64,000 nucleotides of DNA from Kitagawia praeruptora (taxonomy: Eukaryota; Streptophyta; Magnoliopsida; Apiales; Apiaceae), in the NCBI GenBank assembly GCA_037693485.1, contig CM075346.1, positions 97,322,501 to 97,386,500 on the forward strand. Reading direction: 5' to 3'. The notes beneath the pieces were generated by a model. The model made no database searches. It was not told the DNA's origin and saw only the letters and a list, made by a program, of their open reading frames with translations. Made by a program: the position numbers and the translations under genes. Below are positions 33,001 through 43,500 of the stretch, one piece after another. Position 1 is the stretch's first letter; each line of letters starts with the position of its first letter.

Positions 33001-35484
33001 TACTGGGTAAAAAGATTCTTTAACCAATCCTGCATCCAATAATCTGTCGACCTCTTCTTTCAATGCCTGAGCTCTTTCTCCACTAACTGGTCTTCGCTTT
33101 TGTCTCACTCCTTTCTTTTCTGGATCAATATTCAACTTGTGACACATGACCTTTGGATCTATCCCTTCCATATCTGCATGACACCATACAAACACATCCA
33201 GGTTCTTGCCCAAAAAGGTAATGAGAGATTCCTTTAAGGATGGATCGAGTTGAGCTCCAATCTTGAACACCTTTGTGCCATCTTTGTCATTGATCTTCAC
33301 ATCCAAAGTTTCACCAGCTGGTCCAACCTTAACCATGGTTTCTGGCATTCGAGGGTCTAAGTCTACCTCCATCTCTGTGGTTGAGTCCTCTTGAGGTTTC
33401 TGGACTGTAGACGGTTCCTGAACTTCGTGCATGACATTCCTTCTCTTTGATGTTGGTTGACTGTCTTCATTGCTTCCATTATGTTTCAGTTTTCGTGATT
33501 TTTCTTCATTCAATCCTTCTGCCATACACACATCACCATCCTTGTCCGTAGGGGGTGCACTTTCTATCAGTAAGTAAGGGGTATCTGGTCCCCGAAAAAC
33601 TGGAATCTCAGCATGAGGTTCCTCTTCTATGATCTCTTCAATTCTTATAGCTCTACAGGATGCTGGCACAAAACCTTCCAAAGGCGGACTACGCAGGTCA
33701 AGCGTTATTTTGTCTGGGTTCTTTCCTGGAAAATCATCAGGAACCTCGTCCATAGGTTCAGGCAATTTAGCAGCCTTAGCAGCATGTTGCAAAGCTTTGG
33801 TGTAACACTCTCTAGACTCATACTGACATCCTCGAACTACACCAATTCCATTTGGTGTTGGGAACTTCATCGTTAGGTGGTAAATGGAGGTTACTACCCT
33901 CATCTCCTTCAAAATGGGTCTTCCCAGAATAGCATTGTAATTCATATTCTCTTCTATAACAATGAATTCTGCTAGCTGTGTAATGCAACATGGTTTATCA
34001 CCTAAAGTTACTGGCAAACGAATCTTACCTTTGATAGGAACCTGATTATTAGTGAATCCATATAAGGTATCGTTTGTTGGAGTTAAATCTTTATCTAGAA
34101 AATGCATCTTCTTGAAAGCTGAGTAAGATAGCAAGTTTACAGAGCTTCCATTATCAACTAGCACTCGATGAACCTCATAAGACCCAATTCCTGCCTCAAC
34201 TACCAAAGCATCGGTATGGGGATGGTGCACCCAGGAAGCGTCTTCTTCAGTGAAAGTGATATCTGCATCCTCTCCTTCAAACAGCCTTGGGGACCTCTGT
34301 GACAGATTGTAAATACTGGTCAAAGGACGTTCTTTAGCCTCACGGGTATACCTCTCCATGGCACTCCTGCTGCTTCCTCCAATGTGGGGACCTCCTATAA
34401 TTGTGCGTATGCATCCAGCTTTAGGTGGTCCTTCCATCACGACAGGTTCCTGTGTCTGTGTCTTCTGAGTCTTCTCATCTCTATACTTTTTTCCTTCCTG
34501 AGCCACCCATTCACTCAACTGCCCTTGTCTGATTAGAGTTTCAATTAGGTCTCTGAGATGACGACAATCTGCAGTATTATGCCCATTATTATCATGAAAG
34601 TCACAGTATGGGCGCTCATTCTTATTCCCTGGGGGACCGGTTCTGAAAGGCTTCTTAAACCATGAGGACTTCTCATTCACTGCGTAAATATGATCGATCG
34701 GGGCTACCAAAGGGGTGAAAGTTTCATAGACAGGTCTCTCATGTTTATTGTTGCTATAGGAAGCTGGTGGCGGTACCTGACTCATGACAGGTTTAGTAGG
34801 ATTCACAGCTTCAGGCTTCACCTGGGATGTGCGACTAACCACCTTTTTATTGTCACGACCATTAGGGCTTCTTTGTCTTGACCTCTTGCTTCCACTTTGC
34901 CTTACAAAATCTGGATCCTTCCTTAATTCAGCTAGAGATTCCTCCACCAGACGAAAGGGTTCTGCCTGGGCATAAAAATCTGCCAACGTCTCTGGTTCTT
35001 TTCCTTGAAGTGCTTTCCAAAAATCCGAGCCTCCTTTGACTCCAGCAATTAAGAAATTCTTTATAGTTTCCTCAGATGCTTTCCTAACTTTAGGAACCTC
35101 TGCATTAAACCTCTTGAAATATTCTGTCAACGTCTCACTAGGTCTTTGTTTGATATTGGCTAAGGTATTGGTTGGTGGTGCGAATGCAACAGATGCTCTA
35201 AATTGAGTGACAAAGAGCTTCCCCATACTCGCCCAAGAACCAATCGAATCTGCGGGTAACCTTTTGAACCATTGATGGGCTCCACCCTGTAGAGTTGCAG
35301 CCAATAACCTGCATCTGGTGGCTTCCTTCACTTGATAGACATCCATCTCTGTGTCAAAACGACTAAGGTACTCGATGGGATCAGTAGTCCCATCGAATTT
35401 CAACTCATTCGAAGGCCTATAAGACCTAGGCAGAGCCGACTTTCGAACCTTCTTGGTGAAAGGAGAAGCTGTTATAGGATTCAC
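30061..35484 (-). CDS. gag-pol: Tat-lineage gag-pol polyprotein (1807 codons open)
   Basis: Encodes capsid/nucleocapsid, protease, reverse transcriptase, RNase H and integrase for copying and inserting the element. Gag domain at about residues 25-200, then a zinc-finger-like CDFHDNNGHNTADC. Protease with the Tat-type active site LVDNGSSVNLL. Reverse transcriptase with YVDDMLVKS. The first RNase H starts LYLAVSEYS, lacking the usual first catalytic Asp. A second, archaeal-type RNase H follows (LYVDGAANSSGAG, DAEYEALIAG, VFSDSMLVV). Integrase has an HHCC finger (HEGVCGNHSGG...CSNCQ) and D,D,E residues (WGIDLIG, ISDNGKQF, QSNGQTEAVNK). No internal stop is present. The first codon listed is GTG; the true N-terminus probably lies in the upstream ORF (35541-36077). 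Confidence 0.95.
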   Translation of the reverse strand: MNPITASPFTKKVRKSALPRSYRPSNELKFDGTTDPIEYLSRFDTEMDVYQVKEATRCRLLAATLQGGAHQWFKRLPADSIGSWASMGKLFVTQFRASVAFAPPTNTLANIKQRPSETLTEYFKRFNAEVPKVRKASEETIKNFLIAGVKGGSDFWKALQGKEPETLADFYAQAEPFRLVEESLAELRKDPDFVRQSGSKRSRQRSPNGRDNKKVVSRTSQVKPEAVNPTKPVMSQVPPPASYSNNKHERPVYETFTPLVAPIDHIYAVNEKSSWFKKPFRTGPPGNKNERPYCDFHDNNGHNTADCRHLRDLIETLIRQGQLSEWVAQEGKKYRDEKTQKTQTQEPVVMEGPPKAGCIRTIIGGPHIGGSSRSAMERYTREAKERPLTSIYNLSQRSPRLFEGEDADITFTEEDASWVHHPHTDALVVEAGIGSYEVHRVLVDNGSSVNLLSYSAFKKMHFLDKDLTPTNDTLYGFTNNQVPIKGKIRLPVTLGDKPCCITQLAEFIVIEENMNYNAILGRPILKEMRVVTSIYHLTMKFPTPNGIGVVRGCQYESRECYTKALQHAAKAAKLPEPMDEVPDDFPGKNPDKITLDLRSPPLEGFVPASCRAIRIEEIIEEEPHAEIPVFRGPDTPYLLIESAPPTDKDGDVCMAEGLNEEKSRKLKHNGSNEDSQPTSKRRNVMHEVQEPSTVQKPQEDSTTEMEVDLDPRMPETMVKVGPAGETLDVKINDKDGTKVFKIGAQLDPSLKESLITFLGKNLDVFVWCHADMEGIDPKVMCHKLNIDPEKKGVRQKRRPVSGERAQALKEEVDRLLDAGLVKESFYPVWLANPVLVKKPNGKWRTCVDFTDLNKACPKDSFPLQRIDQLVDATAGHALLSFMDAYSGYNQIPMYEPDQEHTSFITDRGLYCYVCMPFGLINAGATYQRLVNMMFKDQIGHTMEVYVDDMLVKSKEAVDHVKHLEEMFGILRKYRMKLNPKKCVFGVESGKFLGFMVNHRGIEANPAKIKALIDMRSPRTVREVQSLTGRVAALNRFISKSTDKCQEFFKAIKKRSKFEWTAECEIAFGKLKEHLGSPSLLAKPVDGEILILYLAVSEYSISAVLVREENGQQNPVYYVSKRLLDAETRYTGMEKLVFALILASRKLRPYFQAHKIEVRTSYPLKQVMHRPETSGRMLKWAVELGQFNIEYKPKTAIKAQALADFLIEFPPHVEVTGQEGPKEVVEKQADNDNCAPWWTLYVDGAANSSGAGAGIELVSPEGHQLYSSIHFAFRATNNDAEYEALIAGLKLALEMKVENIRVFSDSMLVVWQIRGGFQARGPRTDLYLRYSQELIARFKEVKLDQIPRGKNTKADALAKLGSQRESTLLGVIPLQIQEQPSVFKEEVMDIEFPVEDSWMTPIHRYLDKGELPPSQNDIRKLRYHAARYVIYDGVLYRRGFNQPLLKCVAGEQCKYILEEIHEGVCGNHSGGNSLAMKVLRQGYYWPTIKADAIKFVQACSNCQRFANFDSRPVAPIKPIVSPWPFAVWGIDLIGELPKGKGGVKYAVVAVDYFTKWAEAEPLAKITASKLTEFVFRAIVCRFGIPQKLISDNGKQFDSRELRGLCEQFGIQKAFSAVYYPQSNGQTEAVNKIIKHTLKTRLEDKKGSWPEELPGVLWSYNTTPRTTTGESPFTLTYGCEAMVPVEVGTGSLRRKYFDPESNEVNHRLYLDMVEELRADSQVKLAAYQQRVRRYYNKKVKARPFKVGDLVLRKVMPNTRVLAHGAFGANWEGPYQIKSAIWEGTYHLMDMDGNLIPRAWNAEHLKKYYQ

Positions 35485-35540
35485 AGCAAGATTCTTTTCG
35501 TCCTTGAGTTAAGCCAAAATTTTCTTGACATCTTCTGTTG

Positions 35541-36077
35541 TCACCTCCCAATAGCTTCCGCCTTTGTCTTCTTACTCGTTTCTTCCTCCTCTTGCGACTC
35601 TGCAGTGCTTGATTCTTCAGTATCCTCATCTGAATCCGTGCTTTCTTCTTCAATTATCTCGATAGATGGGTCTTTATCTTTCTTCTTTTTCTGTGAGGAA
35701 CCTCCAGTCTTGGTTTTCTTCTTTCCCTTGGACCCTGTACGGCCCTTGCTAACAGTTTTACTCTTCTCAGGATTCTCTAGCTCTTCATCACCATTATTTT
35801 GCTTTGGTTCTCCACCTTCGTCTGGAACCTCCTCTCCATTCTCAGATTCTTCAAAATTCAACTGTTTCGGAGTAACCTTCGACTTCTTGCCTTTCTTTGC
35901 CTTCTTTTTGCTTGAAGCCTGCTCCAAAGTCGACAAACGTTCTCCCACAGTCTTTAAAATTTCCATCATAGCTGCTTTAGTAACCTTCGGTGCTCTGGGA
36001 GGAGATATGTTCCCCTCATGAATCTGTCGCTCAGAACGGGTTGCTTCGCTATCCGAGTTGCCTGACATCTTTTCCAC
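35541..36077 (-). CDS. N-terminal gag-leader ORF of the Tat element (178 aa), out of frame with gag-pol
   Basis: Starts 38 nt inside the 5' LTR boundary at ATG 36075-36077 or the downstream ATG four codons later (MSGNSDSEA). It encodes a highly charged K/E/S-rich protein with a helix-prone segment (about residues 30-60) and no known domain. Near 35545-35575 the reading frame that continues into gag-pol is a different one, and that frame also has a TAA near 35507-35509. Thus the leader and gag-pol are separated by a frame change and one stop. This could be mutation, programmed recoding or splicing. The role in the element is unknown. Confidence 0.65.
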   Translation of the reverse strand: MEKMSGNSDSEATRSERQIHEGNISPPRAPKVTKAAMMEILKTVGERLSTLEQASSKKKAKKGKKSKVTPKQLNFEESENGEEVPDEGGEPKQNNGDEELENPEKSKTVSKGRTGSKGKKKTKTGGSSQKKKKDKDPSIEIIEEESTDSDEDTEESSTAESQEEEETSKKTKAEAIGR

Positions 36078-36095
36078 TCTTAAGATATTAACTAT

Positions 36096-36113
36096 CCCCT
36101 CCTTCTAGCGCCA
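36096..36113 (-). other. Primer-binding site of the Tat element
   Basis: The minus strand reads TGGCGCTAGAAGGAGGGG starting two bases from the 5' LTR end at 36115. I do not assign the tRNA. Confidence 0.75.
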
Positions 36114-36114
36114 A

Positions 36115-36979
36115 TGTTGATGAGTGGATTTCGTAATCAACTTATATGAGGTCTACAGGTAGTTGTATAGGCTAGCGATCAACTGTTCTGTGGAAGGTTT
36201 GGGTTGTGTTTGTGGAGGTTGAGCTGAGCTCGAGGGTATCTCCAATAATCTCAGGTGCCTTTAGAGAAAATCAGAGAACTTAATGCGTCTTCCCCTGAGG
36301 TGCCTACGTACCCTTGTATATATAGGGATCAAGCTCACGTAGTTCTAATATGATTCTGTCTCTTACTGGAATAGCTGTATTCGGTCACCTAGTTCGTGTA
36401 GGACTCAGGTTCCTTTAGAGCCTTCCACGAACTAGTTGGCTAAGTAGAGTACAAACTCGAGTTCGTACCCTACTATAATTCTCTCATTGATCAGAGATAA
36501 TTCTAGGATCATCTGCGCCCTAGAATTATACTCCAATATCAATTTGTTTATCTGTTCTAGATGGCTTCTAGAACTTTCTGTTGGCAACTCGTAGGAACCT
36601 GGTGCTCAGGAACCTACATCTCAGGAGCCTGTTTCTCAGGAACCTCCTTATTTCGGGACATATCGCTTAGGGACCTCCCTTTGGGTGTCAATACCTGCAC
36701 AAATAACAAACTGGTTAGACTAGATAATTCTTCACATGCTTTTATCACTTCTATGGCTGTTGTTATGCTAACTCGAACTCTTCTACTTGGAGGAACCTGG
36801 TCTTCTAGTGCTCAGCTCAGCTTCCTGACCGTTGGGAACCTCCTGATACTCATACTTCCTTAGTCATTTCTTCTATTCGATCTTCATAACTCGTACTGGG
36901 TTGATCTTCTAGCTTGTATGGACCGAATCTTATAATTTAATGGGCCTAAATCTAGCCCATGCAGATTTTGGGCACAACA
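36115..36979 (-). repeat. 5' LTR of the Tat element
   Basis: 865 bp, matching 24359-25223 with one mismatch that I could see. TATA-like TATATATA at 36317-36324 reads on the minus strand. It would drive gag-pol transcription leftward. Confidence 0.95.
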
Positions 36980-38032
36980 ATACGCATTCTCAACATGCGT
37001 ATCTCAAGTACTGTTCACCGAGCTGAAATTTAATTTAACGAGGTACACGCATGTGTACTATGCGTGTAGCTACACGCATTCTCAACATGCGTGTACGGTG
37101 GGTATTTAGGGCAATGTGTTCAGCCGGTAGGTATTTTGGGCAAAAAATTCTGAATGGTGGGTATTTATGGTCATCACCCAATTAATGTTGCCCCTGAAAT
37201 TTCTAGAAAAAAAAGGAATTTAATTAGAAAAAATATAAAAAATGATACGTTTTAGTTGAAAAGGTAATCAGTAAATTATTAGTACTATAATATTCTTATT
37301 TTATTTTTATTAAATAGAGTCGCCCGTGATATAATTGGAAAAAGAGAGATTTTCGTAAGAGAAAGGAAAAAAGTTAAATGTTTGAAAAAGGTAACCGTCC
37401 ATGATACAATTGGAAAAAGAGATATTTTAGTTAGAGAAAAGAGAAAAGGTAACGTATTTTGGCTCAAAAAGGTAATTGATTAGTTAATACTAATTATAAT
37501 ATAATTATGTTATTTTATTATACAAAATTGATCGTAGTTTTTAAAAAAGGAGAAATTTTAGTTAGATAAAATGTAAAAGATATTGTATTTTACCTAAGAA
37601 GGAAATTATTTAGTTATTGAAAAATAGAAAAGGTAATATGCTTAACCTGAAAAAAGAAATTGATTAATAAAGGAGAAATTTTAGTTAGATAAAATATAAA
37701 AAATATTGTATTTTACCTGAAAAGGAAATTATTTAGTTTTTGAAAAATAGAAAAGATAATATGTTTAACCTGAAAAGAGAAATTAATTAGTTAGTAGGAT
37801 GGAAATTTTAGTTGGATAAAATATAAAAGATAATGAATTTACCTGAAAAAGGAAATTATTTATTTATTGAAAAATAGAGAAGATAATATGTTTAACCTGA
37901 AAAAAGAAATTATTTAGTTAGTATGATGGATTTTATTTGAGTAAGGGTAAATAAGTAAAATCAATAGGTACCGTACCGACCGACCCACCAAACTTTTAAT
38001 GTTTCGGCTTTTATAATATAGTATAGTATAGA

Positions 38033-39300
38033 TTTTATTAGTGGCTAGAAAATATGATGTCATATTTTTGGGTATGAATTAATTATTGCAATATTATGTT
38101 TTAAATTAAAAGTCAACGTGTTTTAATTAGAGAGAAGAAATTATTGATTGAAAGATATGATATTTTAGGTATTTATAAAAATTTGAACCTTGAAATTTTA
38201 GTAAATAAATTTAATCATGTAATATATTTAATCATTAGATCTAACAATTCTAATTTTTAACTAAAAATCTAACTGATATTATTCGTTGTATACAAATTTT
38301 TATTATATTTTGTTAGTGATAAGAAGATATGATGTCATATTTTTGGGTATGCATTTAATGCATTTAGTAAATAAATTTAATCATGTAATATATTTAATCA
38401 TTGGATCTATTTTTAACTAAAAATTTAACCGATATTATTCGTTGTATACGAAATTTTATTATACTTTGTTAGTGGTTAGAAGATATGATATCATATTTTT
38501 GTGTATGTATTAATTATTGCAATATTATGTTTTAAATTAAAAGTCAACGTCTTTTAATTAGAGAGAAAAAAATTATTGATTGGAAGATATGATATTTTAG
38601 GTATTTATAAAAATTCGAACATTGAAATTTTAGTAAATATATTTAATCATTAAATATAACCGTTATAATTTTTAACTAAAAATCTAACGGATATTATTCG
38701 TTGTATACGAATTATTATTATTATTATTATTATTTTTTAATAAGTTGAAATTCATTAACGAAACTTGCGGAATACAGACAGGAGACAGCACCACAAGAAA
38801 GACCACACCAGCCAAACTCATGAGAAAAATGCAAAACTGACTACGCACTAGACTTCAAGCAAACATCAACTACTGCAACTAACCAATAACTGGCATTGAA
38901 AAATACCACCTATTGATGAAAAGTCACTCGAACTGGATCCCTCACCTGCCCTGTTAATTCGATTCTCATCAATGCCTCCCTCAGGATATTTAGTTAGTAT
39001 TTAGAAGATATGATGTCATATTTTTGGGTATGTATTTAGTAAATAAATTTAATCATATAATATATTTAATCATTAGATCTAACAATTCTAATTTTTAACT
39101 AAAAATCTAACTGATATTATTCGTTTTATACGAATTTTTATTATATTTTGTTAGTGGTTAGAAGATATGATGTCATATTTTTGGGCATGTATTAATTATT
39201 GCAACATTATGTTTTAAATTAAAATTCAACGTGTTTTAATTAGAGAGAAAAAAATTATTGATTGGAACATATGATATTTTAGGTATTTATAAAAGGTAAT
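38033..39300. repeat. Array of dispersed direct repeats
   Basis: A module reading TTAGAAGATATGATGTCATA and then TTTTTGGGTATG occurs five times (about 38041, 38318, 38472, 38996, 39157), joined by other shared modules (TCTAACTGATATTATTCG; AGAGAGAAAAAAATTATTGA). No coding capacity is seen. The repeats suggest an unclassified element or serial duplications. Confidence 0.75.
38725..38975 (-). mobile_element. Possible LINE/SINE 3' fragment with an AAT-repeat tail
   Basis: A GC-richer block interrupts the repeat array. On the minus strand it ends AATTTCAACTTATTAAAAAA followed by (AAT)n, like a non-LTR retrotransposon 3' end. No ORF or clear target duplication. Tentative. Confidence 0.35.
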
Positions 39301-40155
39301 ATCATCAATTATAAGTAAACATCTTTTAATTGAAAAAGGCAATCAGTTAATTATTAATAATTATATTATTAATAAAAAATGAAGGATATAGTAGATGTTT
39401 AGATTTGGGTTGATCCAATTGGATCACTCCAAATGCTGATTAGAGTGAAAAAAAAATATTGATTGGAAGATATGATATTTTATGTATTTATAAAAGGTAA
39501 TATCATATAAATTATACTCCGTAAGTAAACATCTTTTAATTGAAAAAGGCAATCGGCTAATTATCATTAATTATATTATCAATATCAATATATTCTTAAT
39601 GTCTGCTAGTATTGCATTCTGAAAATTACTGCTTTTATACTTCATTTTTTTAATCTTCTTATTGATGCCCTTTTTTGTCATTACACAGGAAAATTACTGC
39701 TTTTATCCTTTATTTTTTTAATATTCTTTATTTCTTTTAAGTCCCTTTTTGTCATTACATAGCATTTGGAGCGACCCAATTTAGATTGGATCGACCCAAA
39801 TCTAACTCTATACTATTTTTTATCATTACACAACATTATCGACCCAATTGGATTGACCCAAATCTAAACCTCTACTATTATCCTTCATTTTTTTTATTAA
39901 TTATATAATTAATGATAATTAGCCGATTGCCTTTTTCAATTAAAATTAAAAGATGTTTACTTATAATTTATATGATATTACCTTTTATAAATACCTAAAA
40001 TATAATATCCAATCAATAATTTTTTTTTCTCTCTAATCAACATTTGGAGCGATTCAATTGGATAAACCCAAATCTAAACCTCTACTACTATCCTTCATTT
40101 TTTATTAATAATATAATTAATGATAATTAGCTGATTCCCTCTTTCAATTAAAAGA
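39300..40155. repeat. Inverted and direct copies of a GATCCAATTGG-type repeat
   Basis: The phrase AGCATTTGGAGCGACCCAAT near 39762 and its variants near 39844 and 40035 are reverse complements of ATCCAATTGGATCACTCCAA near 39413. A related piece lies near 22285-22380. The retrocopy candidate begins at the end of this repeat. Confidence 0.6.
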
Positions 40156-40165
40156 TTTTTTTTTT
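40156..40165 (-). other. A10 tract at the 3' end of the transporter transcript region
   Basis: Ten Ts on the plus strand are ten As on the minus strand, about 350 nt downstream of the transporter stop. They lie exactly where a local repeat (compare 39945-39975) is broken off. Consistent with a retrocopy poly(A) tail, but short. Confidence 0.45.
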
Positions 40166-40515
40166 GGAATGCGAATTTGTCTGTATAGGTTCTCTATCAG
40201 GACCGTTTAAAAGAGAGAGTATGAACTACAATAGTAAAAGAAATCTTTTGAAGTTCTAGTTGCGGTTTCTGCAGTACAATGAATCAATGATGTGCAAAAT
40301 TTGACAAATTGATGCACTATCTTAAATTTGGACCAAGAAAATTTGACAACTTGAGGCTCAAAGCTTCGGCATACTCCTGTGTTTCCCTTAAGAATCCCAT
40401 GCTAAGCGACGTCATGCTATGAGATAATTTCCTGTATAATGTCTTGATTTAACTTGAAACCTACGCACCATGTTGAGTTTTTACATACTTCTTCAGGGAT
40501 GTTTTGAAACTCATC
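40166..40515 (-). other. Putative 3' UTR of the transporter
   Basis: Non-repetitive sequence of higher GC than its left flank, between the stop codon and the A10 tract. No canonical AATAAA on the minus strand was seen. Confidence 0.4.
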
Positions 40516-43500
40516 TTATCGTTTCTGGAAATTTAGGACTTTGACAGAAAAGGCAAAGACAGAAAAGAACAGGACACTGAATCCTATAAGCACTAGAGCT
40601 GAGACGCCAATCATATTTGAGCTATAGCCTAGGCTACTATGCAAGTACTCTTTGACTGTGCCTTGGTATCCAGGTCCAACGAGAACTGTTTCAACGTCAC
40701 CAAGCTGAGAGGTAACAATACCTCGGAGAGTCCATGCAATTGGGCATATATAGTAGAACCATATCCACCATCCAGGGATATTTGGCTTGGGAATGAGGAA
40801 GCCAGAGAGGAGATTCCATAGTGAGTAAAAGGCAGAGGAAATAACAGCTGCCAAATGTTGAGATGGCGTGAGACCAACAGCCATCATGCCATAAAATGTG
40901 AAGTACATGAAGGTGAGAAACATGAATGTAAAGTAGAGAAAAAATTTTCTGGCTGTCCTCTCGAAGTGAATCATGAAATATGTGATGACTGCGTATAATA
41001 TTGTTTGCAGGAAAATGTATGGGATCTCCACCAGTCCCTGAGCAATTGCGTAAGGGATTGGAGAATACATTCCGGCTGCTTTCTCTCTATAGAACACTGT
41101 TCTTTCAATTGAAACTACCGGTTGTACTGAAGCTGCATTATTTACTCCGAGAAAGATGGATGATGCATAAAGAGCACCCATGACAACTGTTACTTCTTGA
41201 GTGGTTCCCCTTTTGGAACCTCTGTCCCAAAATACCGAGCCTATGATCAAAGCACTCCCTATAGTAAAAAGTATCCTCACAGCATTATAGTTTGGACTTC
41301 TGAAATATACAAGATTTTGCTTCCACAAGCAAATCTTAAATTGGGAAATCATATCCTGCGAATAAGTCGAGTCGAAATGAAGGGGTCCTGAGCCATCTGG
41401 TGGAATGCTTAATTTCTTAATTGAAGCTTCAACCTCTCTAAACTGATTAGAAGTTCTGTAGGTCTCTGCAAAGTCTATACCAAGTCTTTCTTCAGCAGCG
41501 GGAGTACTAACCTCAAGCATCCACGTTGCTGGATTATATCCATCTGGGATTGGAGAGATACCATTCATTCCCTGAAAATAATTAATCATGGTCTGTGACT
41601 TGTCCCCAAGCTTTCCCCCATAGATTACTCGCCCTCCTTGTTTCATAAGAAGTAACTCATCAAATGCTTCAAAAATTTCAATACTCGGTTGGTGTATAGT
41701 ACAAACCACAGTTCGTCCAGTATCAACAGTATTACGAACAGTTCGCATTACAATTGCCGCTGCCCTTGCATCAAGCCCAGATGTAGGTTCATCCATAAAA
41801 ATTATACAAGGATTTGCGACAAGTTCCACAGCAATAGTTAATCGTTTTCTTTGCTCTGTGGATAAACCGCTACTGCCTGGAAGCCCCACCAGAGCATTTC
41901 GTAGGCTATCAAGCTCAACAAGACACATTACCTCTTGAACAAACTCAAGTCTTTTATCTTTGGTCACTTGTTTTGGAAGGCGGAGGTTAGCAGAGAACCA
42001 TAGTGACTCAAAAACGGTGACCTGAGGGGAGTGTATATCATTTTGTTCAACATATCCTGAAACTCTTGCAAAAGTACGTTGTTCTTTAGGGTGACCAGAT
42101 ATCCTAATGTCCCCTTCTATGTATCCACCAGTCTTCCTACCAGCAAGCACATCCATCAAAGTAGTCTTTCCCGCCCCACTTGACCCAACTAATGCAGTAA
42201 GGACTCCAGGTGAAAATACACCACTTACTTTTGACAACAGTTGCAATCTCTTTTCTGGAATACCTTTGGATTGCATTTCCTTTGGCATATCGACATAGTA
42301 ATCAACATCATGGAAAGTCATTGTTAACGGTTGAAATGGAAGAATCATTCCTTTCTTTTTATTGGTGTTTGGATATGTTGTTTGGCTGCCCGCATCTGAC
42401 GTTCCAGCTGAATTCTCATCAAGAGGAATTATTATTGTCTGTGCTTTCCTGATAGGGTTGAGGTATGTCAATGCCAGAGTCACTACTATATTGAAAAAGA
42501 CAGCATACAGTAGTAAGACACAAACTCCTAGCCAGTACCAATTTTTATCATTTGGTATAGAATGTGAACGGAGAATGAATGATCCAAGTGTTGTGTTTCC
42601 AGCGGCAGCTGGTTTCTCCATCCATCTTTTCGCTGTAAATTCGTTCACTGAAATAGCATTTTGCCCGTACGATAAAGGTGATACCCAATATGCCCAGATC
42701 CACCAGGGCTTAATCATGCCTTTTGGAACTATAAATCCACCCAGCACAAAAACAATTAGTAGTCCAGCTGACCCAAAAGTATTGGCTATAATAATATCTC
42801 GTGATATAGAAGCAATTGCGCGGAAAAGCCCTAGCGCCATTTGATGCATTGCAAAGAGTAAAAACATGTAGCGGAAAAACCTCCCAGGTGAGTCAGCAAA
42901 TCCAACAGTGTAGTATGTTACACAAGACCATGCTACAGCTTCAACTACTGAGTAAGGTACACGTAGAATCCAGCTTGAAAAAGACCAGGCCCATGCAGGA
43001 TAAAAACAATTATCTCTTTGCTTGTAGAAAACCGGAAGCCGAAATATCATTAGTGATAGCTCCGAAAATCCATTGAACATCATATGTGTTAGACCAAAGA
43101 ACAAACAAGAGAGATAGAGGTTCCCATTCGACACATCTGTAGGATGCAGTCTTGTTCGCAAAAATATTGTGCATGCGACAAATCCCACAAATGCAACCTG
43201 GCATGTCCTAAATATATAAAGAAAACTATGCCGTTTAACCAGAAGAACTTCTCTGGCTAAGGTTGCTTTGAATAGCTCACGTTTTGACACCGCGAACCTT
43301 CTTTTAGCCAGAGCTGAAGGATGGCCGTTGGATTTATCGTAAGGAACAGAAAGCGAAGCCTTCAAAGCAGTCCCATGTTTGGAATTCTTGAATGCTTCCG
43401 CAATTTTCTGAACGGACACAAATACATAGGGTTTCGAAGAATCCGCCCAATATTGTTCCTGATCCTTTTTTGAGGTAACCTCCTGAAGAAAATCTGCAAC

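Larger units (their letters stand above)
24359..36979 (-). mobile_element. Nearly intact Ty3/gypsy Tat-lineage LTR retrotransposon, minus orientation (12.6 kb)
   Basis: 865-bp LTRs at 24359-25223 and 36115-36979 start TGTTGATG and end CACAACA. ATACG is duplicated at 24354-24358 and 36980-36984. I saw a single mismatch between the LTRs (24457 vs 36213 region), so insertion is very recent. Order on the minus strand: 5' LTR, primer-binding site, gag N-terminal ORF, gag-pol, second polypurine tract, tandem repeats, antisense ORF, polypurine tract, 3' LTR. Tat identity comes from the DNGS protease motif, the additional archaeal-type RNase H, the absence of a chromodomain and the antisense extra ORF. 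Confidence 0.93.
23732..37179. mobile_element. Mutator-like (MULE) non-autonomous element with a Tat element inside
   Basis: The exact 9-bp direct repeat AATTAATGT lies at 23723-23731 and 37180-37188. The left end GAGAAAATGCCCAAAATGCC resembles the reverse complement of the right end (GGGTGATGACCATAAATACC), and both continue into a shared CCATTC. Nine-base duplications are typical of Mutator-like elements. Without the retrotransposon the element would be about 822 bp. Its interior is full of ACGCAT/ATGCGT inverted motifs and a GC-richer block (23930-24340). The 99-codon minus ORF at 24042-24341 shows no domain that I recognise. Confidence 0.75.
20561..38032 (-). mobile_element. Helitron-like backbone, minus orientation, interrupted by a Mutator-like element
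   Basis: The minus-strand 5' end at 38032 reads A then TCTATACTATACTATATTAT, followed by the same AAAGCCGAAACATTAAAAG module as the element at 13612. The minus-strand 3' end at 20561 is CTAG followed by T and preceded by a GTAC/GTAC stem (about 20576-20586). Removing the 23732-37179 insertion leaves about 4.0 kb. That both ends belong to one element is inference, supported by matching sequence on both sides of the insertion (23380-23720 and 37190-37960). Confidence 0.5.
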
